Shown in pieces: positions 1 through 8,042 of a stretch of 64,000 nucleotides of DNA; the first letter of the stretch is position 1; each line of letters opens with the position of its first letter. Source of the stretch: Kitasatospora sp. MAA19 (GTDB lineage: Bacteria; Actinomycetota; Actinomycetes; Streptomycetales; Streptomycetaceae). Both the position numbers and the translations under genes were made by a program. The stretch is from positions 186,001-250,000 of the forward strand of contig NZ_JARXYZ010000006.1 in the NCBI RefSeq assembly GCF_029894125.1, in the 5' to 3' direction. The notes under the pieces are model-generated. The model saw only the letters and a program-made list of their open reading frames with translations. It did no database searches and had not been told where the DNA came from.

Positions 1-1
1 A

Positions 2-301
2 GCACAGAGCAACCCATGGAGACCCGTGCACCACGCGCAGAATCCCGAGCCTCGCTTCCAGCTCCACGAAGTCGTCATGGACTTCGTGGAGCTGGAGGAC
101 GGGAAACCACATGAAGGCGTCTCCGTGGAGGTCATGCCCGGGCAGGCCTTTCCGACTGCTCGGGGCCACTACCCCCGAGCGGCGGCCGACCTCGGTGCCA
201 CGGTCGCTCGACCCCAGGGAGATCGCGCCGCCCGGCACCTGCGGGAAGCCATGCCGTCGGCCGCAGTGGCCGTCAATACCTCACATGTGGAGCAGAGTTG
301 A
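2..301 (+). CDS. Hypothetical protein, possibly cut by the window edge
   Basis: The frame is open from the first bases of the window to TGA at 299-301. The first in-window start is GTG at 26, giving 91 aa, but the true start may lie upstream. I recognise no domain. The middle reads like a real acidic/hydrophobic protein (HEVVMDFVELEDG, then GVSVEVMPGQAF) and codon use is high in GC3. The stop overlaps the TTG start of the next gene (TTGA at 298-301), an arrangement typical of translationally coupled operon genes. It probably heads or belongs to the small operon with the next three genes. Confidence 0.5.
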   Translation, partial: AQSNPWRPVHHAQNPEPRFQLHEVVMDFVELEDGKPHEGVSVEVMPGQAFPTARGHYPRAAADLGATVARPQGDRAARHLREAMPSAAVAVNTSHVEQS

Positions 302-537
302 ACAAGGCACGCATCATGATCAAGCCCCCTGTTCGCCGTTCGGGCCAGCAGGCCGAGGCCGTTCGCCGGCACCAGCCGCCGGAGGAGATCCGCGCCCTCC
401 ACTGGATCCCCCGGCACAAGCTGCGCGACGTCATGGCGGACGACCAGTACCGCCGCATCGAGGACGCCCGGGACACCTGGGAGCACGGCGGCGGCATCCC
501 CGTCCTCGTGCGCGGCGTCCCGGTCCCGGTCGGCTGA
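298..537 (+). CDS. Hypothetical protein, 79 aa
   Basis: A small basic protein of unknown function. TTG at 298 has GGAG about seven bases upstream and overlaps the previous stop; ATG at 316 is an alternative start. The protein contains ALHWIPRHKLRDVMADDQYR and ends in PVLVRGVPVPVG. No membrane segment or signal peptide is visible and I know no family for it. It is followed after 113 bp by an anti-sigma-type ATPase gene on the same strand. Confidence 0.5.
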   Translation: MNKARIMIKPPVRRSGQQAEAVRRHQPPEEIRALHWIPRHKLRDVMADDQYRRIEDARDTWEHGGGIPVLVRGVPVPVG

Positions 538-650
538 TCAAGGCCCCGGCCGGCGGCGACGCCCCAGGCCCGGACCGCCATGGGCGCGGTCCGGGGCTCA
601 GCGCGCGGCGCACTCCATTCGCACGCAATCTTCCCTTGAGGTGCTTCCCC

Positions 651-1091
651 ATGCTCAAAACCCACCGGCCCGATACGTTCGTCGCACGCCTCGACTCGCG
701 GACCGAATTCACGCCGCTGGCCCGGTACTTGCTCCGGGCCTACCTCACCGCCCTCCCCACCGGCGACCGCTACTGCGACATCGCCGAACTCCTCCTCGGC
801 GAGCTCTTCGCCAACGCCGTCCAGCACACCGACGCCCCCGCCGACCGACTCATCGAGGTCCGCTTCGCCCTCATCGGCGACCGCCTCCGCCTCGAAGTCC
901 ACGACGCGGGCAGCGGCCGCCCCTCCCTCCACTCCCCCGCGCCCGACGACGAGCACGGGCGCGGGCTGTTCCTCGTCAACGAGCTGGCCGAGAAGTGGGG
1001 TTGCTGCCCCCGGGCCGGTGGCGTCGGCAAGTTCGTCTGGGCGCTGATCGCCCCCTCCCCCACCGCCGCGCTCACCGCCCTCGCCGTCTGA
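651..1091 (+). CDS. ATP-binding protein, anti-sigma (RsbW-like) HATPase_c_2
   Basis: 146 aa, a single GHKL/HATPase domain of the kind found in serine-kinase anti-sigma factors, very abundant in Streptomyces. The N-box is ELLLGELFANAVQHT at residues 46-60, the G1 box VHDAGSGRP near 83-91 and the G2 box HGRGLFLV near 102-109. These are the ATP- and Mg-binding segments of the fold. ATG at 651 was chosen because the homologous region begins here; the frame is open further upstream but reads as arginine-rich noise. The next gene starts 11 bp after the stop. Its sigma or anti-anti-sigma partner is not evident in the window. Confidence 0.85.
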   Translation: MLKTHRPDTFVARLDSRTEFTPLARYLLRAYLTALPTGDRYCDIAELLLGELFANAVQHTDAPADRLIEVRFALIGDRLRLEVHDAGSGRPSLHSPAPDDEHGRGLFLVNELAEKWGCCPRAGGVGKFVWALIAPSPTAALTALAV

Positions 1092-1102
1092 AGGTGCCCT
1101 CC

Positions 1103-1663
1103 ATGCGACTCGCCGTCACCGCCCGGCACCTGTTCGACACCGGTTCCACCCCCGCCGACGCCTACGCCGCCCTCGCCCGCCGCACCCGCGAGCCCGTCCG
1201 CGCCGCCCGAGCCGTCTGCATCGCCCTCGGCATCCCGGCCGCCGAAACCCAGCTCCGCCTCGACGACTGCCACGCCGCCCTCCTCGCCAACCCGCGCCCG
1301 GACTCCGAGGCCGACACCGGCGAACTCCTCGAAGCCCTCGGCGTGTTCGACGTCCCGAAGGCCCTCAGCCCCACCGAGCTCGCCGTCGTCGACCTCTTCC
1401 TCACCGCGATCGACGCCCTCGGTGGCATCCGCGCCGGCCACCAGCACGGCCTGGCCCGCTGGTTCACCACCGGCAACCTCACCGCCGCCTACCTCTCCCT
1501 CGCCGCCACCCAGCCCCGCCCCACCACCGGTGACCCCGCCCACTACTGGACCGCCCTCGTCGCCGCCGGCGAACTCCTCACCGCCACCCCCTCCCCCGAC
1601 ACCCGCATCAAACCCGCCCTCACCCACTGCCGCACCCAAGCCACCCACACCACCCACACCTGA
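1103..1663 (+). CDS. Hypothetical protein, 186 aa
   Basis: ATG at 1103, 11 bp after the ATPase gene and therefore probably co-transcribed with it. The protein is alanine-rich and mostly helical in appearance, for example ELLEALGVFDVPKALS and VVDLFLTAIDALGG. It has no signal peptide or clear membrane segment and ends in a Thr/His tail (TQATHTTHT). I do not recognise the family. Codon use is strongly GC3-biased, as in neighbouring real genes. As it follows a HATPase regulator, it could be a partner protein, but nothing in the sequence proves this. Confidence 0.65.
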   Translation: MRLAVTARHLFDTGSTPADAYAALARRTREPVRAARAVCIALGIPAAETQLRLDDCHAALLANPRPDSEADTGELLEALGVFDVPKALSPTELAVVDLFLTAIDALGGIRAGHQHGLARWFTTGNLTAAYLSLAATQPRPTTGDPAHYWTALVAAGELLTATPSPDTRIKPALTHCRTQATHTTHT

Positions 1664-2097
1664 AAACCCGTTCCGCGCACAGGAAATCGACCCCGTCGAC
1701 TTCCTGCGCAACGCGGTCGGCCGAGCCAGATCAACCGGGCGCTACTCGCCAGGCCTGCGAGTAGCACCCGGGAGCGGTCGGGCCCAAGGGACGCCAGCCG
1801 TCCACGACATCGATCGGCGCCCCGTCCACTTCCACGCACCTCGGCGCCACACGCCACGGACCGAGAGGATGAGATGACCACGCGGCCCCGCCGCCCCCCT
1901 GGTCCCGGGGTCGCCGGGTGGCGAGGGCTTCCCCGCACTCGACGGCCTCACACAGGACGGCCGCGAAGTCCTGGGGCAACATGACGGCGGCCAGGGCGTG
2001 TTTGGGAACTCGTTGACCTGTCTGGTTGGCCGTCGGGCGCCTGCCGGTGAGACGCGCCCCCGGGAGACGTACCTCACCACGCGGTGACACCCGCCCG
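1664..2097 (+). other. Intergenic 434 bp with one strong hairpin
   Basis: No gene is supported here. The minus strand has an open frame with coding-like stretches such as MLPQDFAAVLCEAVECGEAL near 1970-1910, but no convincing start or domain; it may be a decayed gene fragment. The clearest structure is the hairpin at 1736-1770. Confidence 0.5.
1736..1770 (+). terminator. Hairpin terminator candidate
   Basis: GCTACTCG at 1741-1748 pairs with CGAGTAGC at 1758-1765 around a nine-base loop. Pairing continues outward through one mismatch (CGGG with CCCG), giving a stem of about 12 bp. It lies 70 bp after the last gene of the 1-1.7 kb operon, so a transcription terminator is the likeliest role. 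There is no U-tract, as is usual in actinomycetes. Confidence 0.55.
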
Positions 2098-2958
2098 TCA
2101 CGCCCCCTGGAAGGTCAGGGCCAGCACCTCCGTCAGACGCCGCTTCAGCGCCTCCGCGTGCGGCGGGCGCCCGGGGGCGGGGGCGCCGTCGATCCGGACC
2201 CCGGTGTCGGCGAGGAGGTACAGCATCCGCAGCGTGCGCATGGCGTTGGAGGTGTGCGCGGCCACGGTGGGGGCGCCGCGCCGGCCGGCGGCGAAGTCTG
2301 TCTCGATCGCGTCCAGCCAGCCGACGGCCTCGGCCTCGGACAGTTCCGGCCGGGTGAGCGTGCGGGCGACGCCCTGGGCGAGCCGGTCGTCCTCCTGTTG
2401 GGCGAAGAGCTCGTCGGTCGGAACCACGAGCCGCTCCGCCGCCAGCGCGAGCATCTCCTTCGGGTCGACCTCCGGATGGAGCCCGAAGGCGCCCAGCAGG
2501 TCAGCGCCGTGCGCGACGGCGTGGAGCCAGCCGAGCTTGGGGTCGTACCCGCGCAGGTCCGCCTCGGCCGGGAACCAGCGTCGGAAGGCGGCGAGCCATG
2601 CTGGGTCGAAGTCGCCGCGACCGACGATCATGCCGAGCACGAGCGGGGCGAAGGTGCGCGCCTGGATCTCGGGGTCGTCGAACCGGTCGGCCATCACGGT
2701 ACCCAGCTGGGCGCGCAGCGGCTTGTCGATGACGTCCCGCTGGATCCACGTCCGCAGCACCACGTAGGGAGCGCCGTCGCGGATATCCGGGTCGGGGTGG
2801 CGGAGGGCCTCGGCCAGTTCGGTGGCGAGGGCCGACAGTTCGGCCGCCGCCGGGGCGGGGCAGTCGTTCTCGTAGAGGTACAGCCAGCGGGCCGCGTCGA
2901 TCGGCGGCCTGTCGTCGGTCTTGATCACTGCCTCACCTTCGGGGAGGGTCCCCGGCAA
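2098..2958 (-). CDS. DUF2785 domain-containing protein
   Basis: 286 aa. The sequence fits the DUF2785 family: helical throughout, with WLYLYENDCP, LGWLHAVAHGADLL and an expected late region DTGVRIDGAPAPG followed by ALKRRLTEVLALTFQGA. The family is cytoplasmic and of unknown biochemical function. The start is uncertain; ATG at 2958 gives an N-terminal MPGTLPEGEAV tail, and an internal GTG or ATG about ten codons later is possible. No partner gene is adjacent. Confidence 0.8.
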   Translation of the reverse strand: MPGTLPEGEAVIKTDDRPPIDAARWLYLYENDCPAPAAAELSALATELAEALRHPDPDIRDGAPYVVLRTWIQRDVIDKPLRAQLGTVMADRFDDPEIQARTFAPLVLGMIVGRGDFDPAWLAAFRRWFPAEADLRGYDPKLGWLHAVAHGADLLGAFGLHPEVDPKEMLALAAERLVVPTDELFAQQEDDRLAQGVARTLTRPELSEAEAVGWLDAIETDFAAGRRGAPTVAAHTSNAMRTLRMLYLLADTGVRIDGAPAPGRPPHAEALKRRLTEVLALTFQGA

Positions 2959-3144
2959 GGCAACCGATTATCGGACGGATGCGGGGCGAGCAGGCGGCCC
3001 GAGCAGGCGGCCCGAGCCCAATGGGGGCCGCCTGTCAGTACGCCTCACCACGCTCGCCCCATGACCACGCATGGAACCACGTTGACCGCATCTGACCGTC
3101 GGCTGCGGGAGTTCGCGCCCCGCACACCGTGACGGCCACCGAGG

Positions 3145-3312
3145 CGAACCACCTGTCTTCCCGCGCCGCTTGCGGTTGGCGGCCTGGTCGGCAGGCTCCG
3201 GGATCGTGCAGCGGATTCCCCGCTTTCGCAGGTAGGCCCGGTTGGCGCGGGAGGAATAAGCCTTATCGCCTCGCACTCGCAGTGGACGGACACGCGGTCG
3301 GCCGGGGCCATA
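3145..3312 (-). pseudogene. IS5-family transposase remnant
   Basis: A fragment of about 55 codons matches the C-terminal catalytic part of IS5-type DDE transposases: GRPRVRPLRVRGDKAYSSR, then RKRGIRCTIPEP and DQAANRKRRG. It lacks the N-terminal half, both other catalytic carboxylates and the end of the protein. It begins abruptly beside the 3316-3353 hairpin and loses family similarity near 3145. It is dead debris of an insertion sequence and marks an old insertion or deletion. Confidence 0.8.
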
Positions 3313-3315
3313 GCC

Positions 3316-3353
3316 AGTCCCCCGGCTGCTCAGGACGGAGCAGCCGGGGGACT
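3316..3353 (-). terminator. Terminator of the S41 peptidase gene
   Basis: A perfect 15-bp stem: AGTCCCCCGGCTGCT at 3316-3330 pairs with its complement at 3339-3353 around an eight-base loop. It starts four bases after the stop codon of the minus-strand peptidase gene. There is no U-tract. Confidence 0.8.
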
Positions 3354-3356
3354 CAA

Positions 3357-4238
3357 CTACGCGCGAAGGTGTTCCAGTGCCTTCTCCAGCGCGTCCTCGG
3401 CGGCAACCGCCACGTCCGGCTCTACGCCAACGCCCTCCCAGTTGGTGCCGGTGACCGGGTTGATCGAGCGGGCCGCCGGCACGGTCACCGTCACATGCGG
3501 CGCAACAGGAATACGGGCCGTCGGGTGGGCGCCACCGCGCGTCGTCTGCCCGACCAGCGTCGCACGCTTGAGCACCTTCAGGTTGTACGCCAGCTCCTCC
3601 CCGCCGGAGAACGTGAAGTCGCTGGTCAGCACCGCCACCGGCCGGTCCGAATAGCGCGGCGAGGCGAGGTGCCCGAGGGTCCAGTACTGGCGGGTGGAGT
3701 CGGTAGCCCGGTCGTAGATGTCGTTGAGGTGCACCTCGTCGTCAGCGAAGAAGTAGCTGCACCACAGCTGCACGCCCTCCGGTGAACCGCCGCTGCACTG
3801 CCGCAGGTCGATGACCAACGCCTCGGTGGGAGCGACCAGTTGCATCGCGGCGGCGATCGCGGGACCGCCCATCCCGGCCGGGGGAATCATGCGCAGGTCG
3901 AGGTAGCCGATGTTGCCGTCGAGCTGCTCTGCCCGCCGGATGCCGTAGTTCTTCTCCCGGGCGTACCGCTCGAACCGGGCCCGGGCGACGTCCTCCGGCT
4001 CCTCGTCCATCGACTGCGGCTCCTCGCTCCACAGCAGCCGCAGGTGCTTGTCCGGACACACCCCCTGCAGGTCCTCCGTGACCCGCTCGCACAGTCCCCG
4101 CTCGTCCAGGCCCGCATAAGCGCCTTCCGCCAGCCGGTTCCGGATCGCCGCTTCAATGGCCGCCGTCTTCTCGGGGAACACGTAACCAGCGGTGATCCGG
4201 GCGAGGGCGGTGTCGAGTATCGCTCCATGAGTGATCAT
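3357..4238 (-). CDS. S41 family peptidase (tail-specific protease fold)
   Basis: 293 aa. The N-terminal half is the small helical IRBP-like region. The C-terminal half carries the S41 catalytic core: LVIDLRQCSGGSPEGVQ around 141-156 forms the strand and glycine-rich loop, and TSDFTFSGGEELAYNL at 205-220 carries the predicted nucleophile Ser211. It then continues through GQTTRGGAHP. There is no signal peptide and no PDZ domain, so it resembles the stand-alone S41 proteins rather than CtpA. It is probably cytoplasmic with unknown substrates. It is a single gene with its own terminator. Confidence 0.88.
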   Translation of the reverse strand: MITHGAILDTALARITAGYVFPEKTAAIEAAIRNRLAEGAYAGLDERGLCERVTEDLQGVCPDKHLRLLWSEEPQSMDEEPEDVARARFERYAREKNYGIRRAEQLDGNIGYLDLRMIPPAGMGGPAIAAAMQLVAPTEALVIDLRQCSGGSPEGVQLWCSYFFADDEVHLNDIYDRATDSTRQYWTLGHLASPRYSDRPVAVLTSDFTFSGGEELAYNLKVLKRATLVGQTTRGGAHPTARIPVAPHVTVTVPAARSINPVTGTNWEGVGVEPDVAVAAEDALEKALEHLRA

Positions 4239-4282
4239 TCGCGCGATCGTAGGTCAAGGCCGAACCGATGCCCAGCGGTTTC

Positions 4283-4405
4283 TCAGCACTGGGTGGCGCC
4301 GGGGTCGCGCAGTCCTACGCGGTCGTTCGCCCAGAACGCCTCGGAGCAGACGAACGTCCCGGTCATCCACGGCTCGTACGACGACAGCTTCGCCACCTGG
4401 CGCAC
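4283..4405 (-). CDS. Small protein, 40 aa, unknown
   Basis: A short gene with convincing signals. GTG at 4405 follows the strong Shine-Dalgarno AGGGAAGGAG at about six bases spacing. The reading frame MRQVAKLSSYEPWMTG then TFVCSEAFWANDRVGLRDP uses GC-rich third positions and ends at TGA 4283. It lies about 50 bp downstream of the marR gene on the same strand and could be the third gene of that operon. It is rich in aromatics, with two Cys and no membrane segment. The alternative is the 3' remnant of a larger gene. Confidence 0.45.
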   Translation of the reverse strand: MRQVAKLSSYEPWMTGTFVCSEAFWANDRVGLRDPGATQC

Positions 4406-4457
4406 GGTCGCTCCTTCCCTTGGCGCGCTGCCGTTGGGTCCCGTGCGGTGCGTGGCG

Positions 4458-4916
4458 TCAGTCGAGGTTGAGGCGTTTGTTGAGGGCCTCGCCCGAAGGC
4501 AGGGTGTCGATGAATCTGTGGAGGAACTCGAGGACGGCGTCAGTGTCCAGGCCGGCGGAGGCGGCGTCGATCGAGGCGTAGAGGTCCTCTTCGATCCTGG
4601 CGACCGCGGTGGCCAGGCGTTCGCCCTCGGGGGTGAGGCTGAGTTGGAGGTAACGGCGGTCTTCGGCGTCGGTGCGGCGCTCGACCAGCCCGGCCATGAC
4701 GGCGCGTTCGACCAGCCGGCTGGGGCTGGTGCCGCTTTCGCACACCAGGAGCTGTCCGAGCCCGTTGAGGCTCAAGGTGCCGTGCTGCTGGAGCAGGCGC
4801 AGCACCTCGGCCTGCGACGGGGTGATGCCGTGGGGTTTGAGCGCCTGGATCAGCAGCCGGTTGCCTTCGCGCTGGGCTGCCAGGATCGCGAAGCGGAGGT
4901 GTTCGGCCTTACGCAC
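4458..4916 (-). CDS. MarR family transcriptional regulator
   Basis: 152 aa with the winged-helix MarR fold. The recognition region is ITPSQAEVLRLLQQHGTLSL followed by LLVCESGTSPSRLVERAVMAG. The wing is near RRTDAEDRRYLQLSLTPEGE (residues about 80-100), and helices at both ends form the dimer interface. GTG at 4916 overlaps the stop of the upstream hydrolase gene (GTGCGTAA), so the two are translationally coupled. It probably controls its own operon through the 34-bp palindrome at 5673-5706. Confidence 0.9.
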   Translation of the reverse strand: MRKAEHLRFAILAAQREGNRLLIQALKPHGITPSQAEVLRLLQQHGTLSLNGLGQLLVCESGTSPSRLVERAVMAGLVERRTDAEDRRYLQLSLTPEGERLATAVARIEEDLYASIDAASAGLDTDAVLEFLHRFIDTLPSGEALNKRLNLD

Positions 4917-5667
4917 CGGCGGCCTGCCGGGTGGTCGGCAGGCCAGCGGTGAGGAAGTCCTTGACCGCGGTGGCGTAGGTCGCCGGGTGGGAGAAGCGGA
5001 ACATGTGGCCGGTGCGCGGCAGCACCACCTCCCGGGCGTCGGGGATGCCCGCGAGCATGATCTTGGAGGCGTTCTCTCCGATCAGGACGTCGTGCGAGGG
5101 CGTCAGGATCAGGGTCGGGACCTGGACCTGGCCGAGCACCTCGACGTAGTCGGCGGTGAGGACGGCCTGCACGCGCGCGCCGAAGGAGGCGGCCGGGGTG
5201 TTGGCGAGGAACACTTCGCGGCTGCGCGCCTCGCTCCAGGGCACCTGCCCCTCGCCGTCGAACGGGGAGGCGAGGCGGTGGGCGTGAGCTCGCAGCGTCA
5301 ACTGCCGGTAGAACGGGCCGCGGGCCTTGCCCATCACCTGCGCCAGCGCCTTCCACGGCTTCGAGTCGACCGGATTGGCCGCGAATCCGCCGGACACGAC
5401 CAGGGCGCGCAGGCCCTGCGGGCGGCGGGTGGCCAGCGCGAGCGCGATGTTCGCACCGAACGAGTCGCCGACCAGCACGTAGTCGTCGAGGTCCGCGACC
5501 GCGTTCTCGACGAAGTCGGCGTAGCGCTCGATGTCGTTCACGCCCTCGGGCAAGCGCAGCGTGCGCCTGGGCAGCTCCCCGTAGGGGGCGAGCTGCTCGG
5601 CGCTCCACGGGGCGCCGGAGAAGCAGGGGATGAAGACGAGGGTCGGAACCTTCTCGATAGTGCTCAT
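4909..5667 (-). CDS. Alpha/beta hydrolase
   Basis: 252 aa. The nucleophile elbow is LVGDSFGANIALALA (GxSxG) near residue 75. The acid lies in ILTPSHDVLIGENA and the catalytic His in PRTGHMFRFSHP near the C terminus. The order and spacing suit a carboxylesterase-like alpha/beta hydrolase; the substrate cannot be read from sequence. ATG at 5667 has no Shine-Dalgarno: the 34-bp palindrome ends only five bases upstream. The mRNA may be leaderless, starting at or near the ATG. It is the first gene of an operon with marR. Confidence 0.88.
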   Translation of the reverse strand: MSTIEKVPTLVFIPCFSGAPWSAEQLAPYGELPRRTLRLPEGVNDIERYADFVENAVADLDDYVLVGDSFGANIALALATRRPQGLRALVVSGGFAANPVDSKPWKALAQVMGKARGPFYRQLTLRAHAHRLASPFDGEGQVPWSEARSREVFLANTPAASFGARVQAVLTADYVEVLGQVQVPTLILTPSHDVLIGENASKIMLAGIPDAREVVLPRTGHMFRFSHPATYATAVKDFLTAGLPTTRQAAGA

Positions 5668-5672
5668 ATCGG

Positions 5673-5706
5673 ACACATTACACGACACATGTGTCGTGTA
5701 ATGTGT
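5673..5706. promoter_or_regulatory. 34-bp perfect palindrome, probable MarR operator
   Basis: ACACATTACACGACACA at 5673-5689 is followed directly by its exact reverse complement at 5690-5706. It is A/T-rich in a very GC-rich region and contains TAATGT, a possible -10 for the hydrolase-marR operon just downstream on the minus strand. Its position across the start region implies repression by steric block. Confidence 0.8.
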
Positions 5707-5733
5707 TACCCGGGTCACACGGAGATCCGCCCC

Positions 5734-5838
5734 ATGCGCTCGTCCACCTCTCGGCTCGGTGTCGCCGGCCGAAGGGGAGGTCTGGAGTCCCGGGCCAATG
5801 ACGTGGAGTGGCCGGCAGCGGGTTCGCTGGCGGGATGA
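5734..5838 (+). CDS. Possible 34-aa peptide
   Basis: ATG at 5734 with GGAG nine bases upstream opens a 34-codon frame, MRSSTSRLGVAGRRGG onward, ending at TGA 5838. It lies on the other side of the 34-bp palindrome and could be a divergent target, or the truncated head of a lost gene. No family is recognised. Confidence 0.25.
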   Translation: MRSSTSRLGVAGRRGGLESRANDVEWPAAGSLAG

Positions 5839-5849
5839 CCCCCGTGTTC

Positions 5850-5907
5850 CCTGGCCCGCGCCCCCGCGCCCCCGCGCCCCCGCGGTGCTGCGGGGGCGCG
5901 GGCCAGG
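5850..5907 (-). terminator. Terminator of the sugar ABC transporter operon
   Basis: A perfect 17-bp stem, CCTGGCCCGCGCCCCCG at 5850-5866 with its complement at 5891-5907, around a C-rich loop. It lies 15 bp after the permease stop codon at 5922. Confidence 0.8.
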
Positions 5908-5921
5908 CCTTTCGGACTTTC

Positions 5922-7205
5922 CTAGGTGCGGCCGCCGGCGGTACGGGTACGGCGGGAGAGGGAGTCCAGGACGACGGCGGCGAGCAGGACCGCGCCGGTG
6001 ATCATGTACTGGATGGCCTGGGCGGCGTGGACCATGTCCAGGCCGGTGGTGATGGACTGGATGACCAGGATGCCCAGCAGGGCCGACCAGGTCTTGCCGC
6101 GGCCGCCGAAGAGGCTGGTGCCGCCGATGACGGCGGCGGCGATGGCGTTCATCAGGACGTTGCCGCCGCCCAGTTGCTTGTCGGCGGAGCCCTGCTGGGA
6201 GGCGTAGAACAGCCCGCCCAGGCCGGCCAGGAACGCGGACAGCATGAAGACGGAGATCCGCACCCGGGCCACGTTGACGCCGGCACGCCGGGCCGCCTCC
6301 ACGCCGCCGCCCACCGCGAAGATCTGCCGCCCGTAGGGGGTGCGGCGCAGGACGAAGTCGGTGAGGACGACGACGCCCACCAGCACGACCAGGGGCAGCG
6401 GCAGGCCGCGGTCCTGGTTGAGGGCGTAGGCGGTGGCGAGGGTGAGCACGGCCAGGGCGCCGGTGCGGATGGCGGTGTCGGCGGTGGGGCGGGCGGTGAG
6501 GCCGGCGGCGGTGCGGCGGCGGGCGGTGCGCAGGTGGGCGAGCAGGTAGAGGGCGGGGGCGAGGACGGCCAGGGCCCAGGCGTAGGCGATGTCGCCGTCG
6601 CCGAGGAAGGTGGTGTCCAGGGTGGCGATGAGGCCGCCGTGGCGGTTGTTGACGGTGCCGAGGTCGCCGAGGACGTACTCCTGCAGGCCGCTCCAGGTGA
6701 GCATGCCGGCGAGGGTGACGACGAAGGCGGGCACACCGACGCGGGCGAAGAAGAGGCCGTGCAGCAGGCCCATGACGGTGGCGGCGGCCAGCGCGGCGAG
6801 GACCGCGATCCATTCGTTGACGCCCTGGCGCACGGCGAGGACGGCGGCGAGCGCGGCGCTGGCGCCGGCCACCGAACCGAGGGAGAGGTCAATCTCGCCG
6901 AGGATGAGGACGAAGACGACGCCGACGGCGATGAGGCCGGGGCCGGCGATGAAGCGGGTGATGTTGGTGAGGTTGTCGGCCTGGAGGAAGTGACCGGTGA
7001 CGGACTGGAAGATGACGGCGATCAGGATGAGGCCGACGACGACGGGCAGGGAGCCGAGTTCGCCGGCGGCCAGGCGGCGGCGGGCGGCGTCCAGGTAGCC
7101 GGCGGGCCCGGCGGCCCGGGTGTGCAGGCGGGGGTCGGCCCCGGGGGCCACCGGGTCGGCGCCGGGGGCCGCGGGGGTGTCGGCGGGGGTGCTGGGGGTG
7201 GTCAT
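5922..7205 (-). CDS. Sugar ABC transporter permease, XylH-like
   Basis: 427 aa integral membrane protein of the BPD_transp_2 family (XylH/RbsC). After a Pro/Ala-rich N terminus of about 50 residues come about ten hydrophobic segments. VFVLILGEIDLSLGSVAG around 115-135 is the conserved family signature, and AIAAAVIGGTSLFGGRGK near 365 is the second. It forms the membrane channel that works with the ATPase and binding protein encoded just upstream. ATG at 7205 overlaps the ATPase stop (ATGA), showing translational coupling. A xylose or similar pentose substrate is inferred from the binding protein. Confidence 0.9.
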   Translation of the reverse strand: MTTPSTPADTPAAPGADPVAPGADPRLHTRAAGPAGYLDAARRRLAAGELGSLPVVVGLILIAVIFQSVTGHFLQADNLTNITRFIAGPGLIAVGVVFVLILGEIDLSLGSVAGASAALAAVLAVRQGVNEWIAVLAALAAATVMGLLHGLFFARVGVPAFVVTLAGMLTWSGLQEYVLGDLGTVNNRHGGLIATLDTTFLGDGDIAYAWALAVLAPALYLLAHLRTARRRTAAGLTARPTADTAIRTGALAVLTLATAYALNQDRGLPLPLVVLVGVVVLTDFVLRRTPYGRQIFAVGGGVEAARRAGVNVARVRISVFMLSAFLAGLGGLFYASQQGSADKQLGGGNVLMNAIAAAVIGGTSLFGGRGKTWSALLGILVIQSITTGLDMVHAAQAIQYMITGAVLLAAVVLDSLSRRTRTAGGRT

Positions 7206-7987
7206 GCGGCGTCCTCCTCCTCGGTGTGACGGGCCTGGCGCCGGGCGTGGGCGTTGTCGGTGGCTCCGGTGATGGCGGAGACGATCTGCTCCTGGGTGGT
7301 GCCGGCGACGGGGAAGACGCCGTTGTTGCGGCCCAGGCGCAGGACGGCGACGGTGTCGGCGACGGCGCGCACGTCGGCCATGTTGTGGCTGACGAGGATG
7401 ACGCCCAGGCCCCGTTCGCGTAGGCGCTCGACGAGGTCGAGGACCTGGGCGGTCTGTTCGACGCCGAGGGCGGCGGTGGGCTCGTCCAGGATGACGAGGG
7501 CGGGCTCGCCGACCAGGGCGCGGGCGATGGCGACGACCTGGCGCTGGCCGCCGGAGAGCGCCGCGACGGGGGTGCGCACGTCGGGGATGCGGATGGCGAG
7601 GGTGTTCAGGAGTTCGCGGGCGCGCTGCTCCATGGCGACCTCGTCCAGGAGCCCGCGGCGGCGTTTCTCGCGGCCGAGGAAGAGGTTGGCGATGACGTCG
7701 AGGTTGTCGCACAGGGCGAGGTCCTGGTAGACGGTCGCGATGCCGAGGGCCTGGGCGTCCTGCGGGCGGGTCAGGCGCACGGGCCGGCCGTGCCAGGTGA
7801 TGGTGCCCTCGTCGACGGGGTGGACGCCGGCGATGGTCTTGACGAGGGTGGACTTGCCGGCGCCGTTGTCGCCGACGAGGGCGAGGACTTCGCCGGGGTG
7901 GACGTCGAGGTCGACGTCGGTGAGGGCCTGGACGGCACCGAAGCGCTTGGAGACCGAGCGCAGCTGGAGGACGGGTGCGCCTGTCAC
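7202..7987 (-). CDS. Sugar ABC transporter ATP-binding protein, XylG-like
   Basis: 261 aa with one nucleotide-binding domain: Walker A GDNGAGKST at 39-47, Q-loop VYQDLALC near 87, signature LSGGQRQ at 144-150, Walker B LVILDEP at 164-170 and the switch His in LVSHN. Enteric XylG and RbsA have two fused domains of about 500 aa; the single-domain form is common in actinomycetes and would act as a homodimer. GTG at 7987 is the start. The gene sits between binding-protein and permease genes. Confidence 0.92.
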   Translation of the reverse strand: MTGAPVLQLRSVSKRFGAVQALTDVDLDVHPGEVLALVGDNGAGKSTLVKTIAGVHPVDEGTITWHGRPVRLTRPQDAQALGIATVYQDLALCDNLDVIANLFLGREKRRRGLLDEVAMEQRARELLNTLAIRIPDVRTPVAALSGGQRQVVAIARALVGEPALVILDEPTAALGVEQTAQVLDLVERLRERGLGVILVSHNMADVRAVADTVAVLRLGRNNGVFPVAGTTQEQIVSAITGATDNAHARRQARHTEEEDAA

Positions 7988-8042
7988 GTGAACCTTCTTC
8001 TGCGGTGGTGGACTTGGACCCGGGCGGGCTGCCTGCGGACGG

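Noticed and set aside
1731..2101. Two overlapping minus-strand frames of 119 codons each
   Set aside because: Neither has a ribosome site or known domain, and they overlap a likely terminator.
5808..7229. A plus-strand Gly/Asp/Glu-rich open frame over the permease gene
   Set aside because: Shadow of the membrane protein gene; no start signals and no homology.
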